NCBI GenBank assembly: GCA_020048155.1
Contig: JAIFMY010000013.1
Location: 1 to 41,794, forward strand
Reading direction: 5' to 3'
DNA: 41,794 bases
Source of the DNA: Bacteroidota bacterium
Lineage (GTDB): Bacteria > Bacteroidota > Bacteroidia > Bacteroidales > DYOH01
A program made the position numbers and the translations under genes. The first letter of the stretch is position 1. The number at the start of each line of letters is the position of its first letter. Positions 38,358 through 41,794 of the stretch are shown piece after piece. The notes below the pieces were generated by a model, which was not told where the DNA came from, made no database searches, and saw only the letters and a list, made by a program, of their open reading frames with translations.

Positions 38358-39992
38358 TTATTGTACTACTACTTTTCGTATCATTTGCGCATCTGTGGTG
38401 GTAACTCTTACCATATAAGCGCCTTTGGGCAAGTGTCCCATTTCTGCAGACAAAGTGTGACTTCCGGCGCTCCACAATTGGTTTGTGATTTCTTTCACCA
38501 AAATACCACCGCTCGTGTATATACGTGCTGTCATATGCTTATTTTCGGAAAGATAGACAGGAATATGCAAGGTATTGATTACCGGATTTGGGTAGCAATC
38601 GCCTAGTAGTGGGCTTATAGATTGGTAGTTTTGGTCTATACCGGTAGTCTGAAACAAATCGAGCCGCTGGTTGATAAAGTCGCCAAAATTGGAAGCCTGC
38701 AGCGCAGTATCTTGCGCACCAAGCCAATCTTTGAGTACCGATGAGTAAACCTGTCGGTAGTCGAATTCGTTGATGAGATTCCCGTTGTTCAGTTTTGTAA
38801 GATCCGGATTTTTGCCATATACGCCACCTTTCAGCCCTTTACCAAAAAGCATGATGGGGCCTGCGGTTCCGTGGTCGGTACCATAGCTGCCGTTGGAATA
38901 AGCGCGACGTCCAAATTCAGAAAAAGTCATAGACAGAACCTTGTTGGCCATTCCCTGATTTTCCAAATCATCATAAAAGGCTTTAACGGCAGTAGATAGG
39001 TGATATAGTAATGCTGCATGCCTTCCCATGCTGGTATCGTAACTTTCTACTTGTCCGGCATGTGAATCGAAACCTCCCATGCGAATAAGGAAAATACGTG
39101 TTTTGGATCCTCCACTTAGTAAGCGGGCTATGATTTTGAATTGTTCGGAGAGGGGGTTACGCTGGTATGATTGTGGAGCATTTAATGGGTATATTTCTGG
39201 GTAGTCTACTGTATTTTTACCCTTATCCCAAAGTTCTTTCAGTCTATCGGCGTATTCATTGGTTTTTATTTCAAATTCATATAGGTACTTGAGTTCTACA
39301 CCATGTTTACTATCTGGGAAAGAAACCGGGGGAGCAATTCCCACTTCTTGAATGAGTTCATAGAATCTGTTGGGATCGCCAATGGAGATACCTGCCGGAA
39401 TGCCGTTGCTGCGATGAAAGGCTATAGACATGGCATTTCCCATTTCTATGCCGGGAGGGTCCGGCATGGCAGCATTCGGGTAATTTTCGGGGTATCCGGG
39501 ATATTCATATTCCAGAAAACGTCCCATCCAACCGCTATTGAACATGTCGTTGTAGTTTCCGCCCATAAACCAGATATCACGGCTTCTGAAATGCGAAAGG
39601 TTCATATTTGCATAAGCCACATTTTGCACAAAACTGGCCATGCCCATATCATACATGGTTTTCATGGCGGCCATATCGGGGTGCAACCCTATCTGGGCTT
39701 CAGCAGGCACAGTGCTATCGAGCGTAATATATCTGCGTGAGCCATATTGCGGAATGGCTATATTAGGCCTGATGTTGTAATACTCATTGTAACGGTAAAG
39801 CGGTATGAGGGTATTGAGACCATCGTTGCCACCATGCATTTGTATGAGTACTACTACATTGTCGTTTGTTGAATTGGCCAGTAATCTGTTTAGCGGTGCA
39901 CTCGCAGGCATGGCTTGCAATGGAATCTGGTTGAGAACCAATGCACCCGTAGTACCATATGTAAGTGTTTTTAAAAAATCTCTTCTTTTCAT
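38358..39992 (-). CDS. DUF1501 family protein with Tat-like signal and T9SS type A C-terminal sorting domain
   Basis: N-terminus MKRRDFLKTLTYGTTGALVL; MTFSEFGRRAYSNGSYGTDHGTAGPIMLFG; C-terminus CYPNPVINTLHIPV...ARIYTSGGILVKEIT...LPKGAYMVRVTTTDAQMIRKVVVQ. Confidence 0.9.
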   Translation of the reverse strand: MKRRDFLKTLTYGTTGALVLNQIPLQAMPASAPLNRLLANSTNDNVVVLIQMHGGNDGLNTLIPLYRYNEYYNIRPNIAIPQYGSRRYITLDSTVPAEAQIGLHPDMAAMKTMYDMGMASFVQNVAYANMNLSHFRSRDIWFMGGNYNDMFNSGWMGRFLEYEYPGYPENYPNAAMPDPPGIEMGNAMSIAFHRSNGIPAGISIGDPNRFYELIQEVGIAPPVSFPDSKHGVELKYLYEFEIKTNEYADRLKELWDKGKNTVDYPEIYPLNAPQSYQRNPLSEQFKIIARLLSGGSKTRIFLIRMGGFDSHAGQVESYDTSMGRHAALLYHLSTAVKAFYDDLENQGMANKVLSMTFSEFGRRAYSNGSYGTDHGTAGPIMLFGKGLKGGVYGKNPDLTKLNNGNLINEFDYRQVYSSVLKDWLGAQDTALQASNFGDFINQRLDLFQTTGIDQNYQSISPLLGDCYPNPVINTLHIPVYLSENKHMTARIYTSGGILVKEITNQLWSAGSHTLSAEMGHLPKGAYMVRVTTTDAQMIRKVVVQ

Positions 39993-40004
39993 GCTTCAAT
40001 GGGG

Positions 40005-41669
40005 TTACATAAGTTGAAATTCGGGAGAGTTGACTATGGCGGTTACCAATGCCTCAAGCTGGGTACGCACAGCGGTATCATCGTTCGATTGTAAGTAGTT
40101 GTTCCACTCCATTGCCCAAGAAGTAGTGGTGAGTGTATCCAGAAGCACATTATTCAGAAAATAGCTATATCGTTCTGGTTGCAAGTCTTCGGCCAATAAG
40201 TCTTGAGTAAGAAGTTGCACAATTTCTTCTGCATTGGCTGGGTTGAGTACTTTGCTTTTCACAAATGGCACTATATCCAGCTTCGCGAGTAGTTGTCCTT
40301 GGTTGTTTTCAAATCCTGAAATTAAGTATTTACTAAAATAATACCTGTTAGCCAGATTATTAGGAGTAATCCAAAGCCTATGAAAACCCGGAAATTGGTA
40401 ATAAGGATCGTATCCGGCCACATCATAAGGGTTGTATATCGGAATTCCTTGTTCTTCGAGTGCACGTATAAGATTATTTGCATAAATGGTGCGGTACAAA
40501 TCGTTGAGCGTGACAGTATTTGTGTCGTTCAGGTCAGGAAAGGAAATTTCGAAATATCTGTACAAACTGAGGATCACTTCTACAGGCGATTTTATAAGGG
40601 CGCCGCGAATATTGTCGGATGTGGGGTCAGTATCTAAATCGTAGAAATGAACACTTTCGAGCAATTGCTTCAATACAGGAGCCATTTCATAATTATTTTG
40701 TCTGAAAGTAGCAGCCAATGGCTCAATTACATCTGATTCTATTTCAGGGGTTATTTCAGCATACGCAAAAAAACGATACATTTTTCGTACCAAAAATCTG
40801 GCTGTTTCATCTTGCCTGAAAATCATTTCCATCAGTTGGTCCAGCTCATCGTATACGGCATCTTCAGTGGCATATCCACTCACTACCTCATTGGGTGTGA
40901 TGATTGTATTCTGGAACTTTGCACTAAATTGTTTGGAACCTGGATCGTGCTTATATGCTTGCTTTGTACCATTCAGCACTACTTTGCCGCGCGGTATTTG
41001 TGTATCGGCATCAATAGTAGTGTAAGTGTAGTCGGTAGTATATCCGCTTATCACTTTGGCAGCGGCTTTTACATCTTGTTCTGTATAGTTGGTATAATCA
41101 TCGGCACCTATTTGCGGGCCTTTGCCTATGGAATACAATTCCAGCATTTCACGGGCATAATTTTCGTTCGGGCTTGCATAGTCATTGAGGTAATTGTCAA
41201 TGTATGTAAGCATTCCATTGTCAAAAGTGAGTTTTGTAAACAAGGCTTTATAATTGCCCAAAGCGAAATAGCGAAATAAAATATTTTGGTAATAAAAAGC
41301 TGCAGGATTGGTTACTACACTATATGCAATAGGTAAATGCGAATGCAGAAACCAAGTCATTTTTTCCGTCAGGTTTGGTATTGATTTTCTTTTTTGTTCC
41401 AAATCCCATGCAGTAAAAAAACTTACCAATTCTTCGCCGCCAGAGTTGAGCTCCGTAGGTGCAGGATTTACCCATGAATCACCCGTAAGTGGATCTAAAG
41501 GTGGAGTAGGTGGAGTTAGTGGTAATAATAGTTCAGCAACGGCTTGTTGCGGCGTTAGCTCAGCAAAATCTTTGATTTGCTGGTGGGTTGCACCAAATGT
41601 TGTCCGGTTGAGCAGGTGCTTTGCAAGTTTGGGGCCTAACGCTCCGGTGTGAGGTGTTATTGAAGGCAT
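40005..41669 (-). CDS. DUF1800 family protein
   Basis: HLLNRTTFGATHQQIKDFA, FLHSHLPIA, NENYAREMLELYSIGKGP...YTEQDVKAAAKVISGYTTD typical of DUF1800. Located directly upstream of the DUF1501 gene. Confidence 0.9.
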   Translation of the reverse strand: MPSITPHTGALGPKLAKHLLNRTTFGATHQQIKDFAELTPQQAVAELLLPLTPPTPPLDPLTGDSWVNPAPTELNSGGEELVSFFTAWDLEQKRKSIPNLTEKMTWFLHSHLPIAYSVVTNPAAFYYQNILFRYFALGNYKALFTKLTFDNGMLTYIDNYLNDYASPNENYAREMLELYSIGKGPQIGADDYTNYTEQDVKAAAKVISGYTTDYTYTTIDADTQIPRGKVVLNGTKQAYKHDPGSKQFSAKFQNTIITPNEVVSGYATEDAVYDELDQLMEMIFRQDETARFLVRKMYRFFAYAEITPEIESDVIEPLAATFRQNNYEMAPVLKQLLESVHFYDLDTDPTSDNIRGALIKSPVEVILSLYRYFEISFPDLNDTNTVTLNDLYRTIYANNLIRALEEQGIPIYNPYDVAGYDPYYQFPGFHRLWITPNNLANRYYFSKYLISGFENNQGQLLAKLDIVPFVKSKVLNPANAEEIVQLLTQDLLAEDLQPERYSYFLNNVLLDTLTTTSWAMEWNNYLQSNDDTAVRTQLEALVTAIVNSPEFQLM

Positions 41670-41794
41670 AGGCTTTTATTTCAATAGGTTATTTTATAAA
41701 ATAAATCATTGTTGTCCGGTAAAAATATTTAACCGGGCCAGAAATTTTGGATACTGACCCGGTATGGTTACTTTTGAGTTACCACACAAAAAAG

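Overview
The window is a 41.8 kb chromosomal segment of a Bacteroidota genome. Support comes from AT-rich sequence, type IX secretion (T9SS) genes, a TAnnTTTG-type promoter and family-typical protein content. It starts in the 3' end of a 23S rRNA, followed by 5S rRNA and a terminator. About 30 protein-coding genes follow, most of them recognisable: a frameshifted putative porin, a NUDIX hydrolase, a VSD-like membrane protein, rsmA, a MacB/FtsX-like permease, purH, mreB, mreC, a SprE/PorW-like TPR lipoprotein, porX, tsaE, ald, an AlkD-like protein, a lipoprotein, an outer-membrane beta-barrel, a 7TM-DISM/SpoIIE phosphatase, a MobB-like P-loop protein, a YbjN-like protein, a second beta-barrel, a hypothetical ORF, a glycosyltransferase with an LpxH-like phosphoesterase, a BrnT/BrnA-like toxin-antitoxin pair, acs, a KamA-family radical SAM enzyme, psd, cdsA, a 4x DUF2007-like protein, ftsH, rsfS, birA, a DUF1501 protein with Tat-like signal and T9SS C-terminal domain, and a DUF1800 protein. 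The least explained DNA is at about 22.48-24.55 kb. A dense mosaic of palindromes there forms a long element (copy A) and an apparently internally deleted shorter copy (copy B), which bracket a beta-barrel gene and an orphan ORF. No CRISPR array, prophage, transposase or tRNA was recognised. All family calls come from reading the sequence; no database searches were run.
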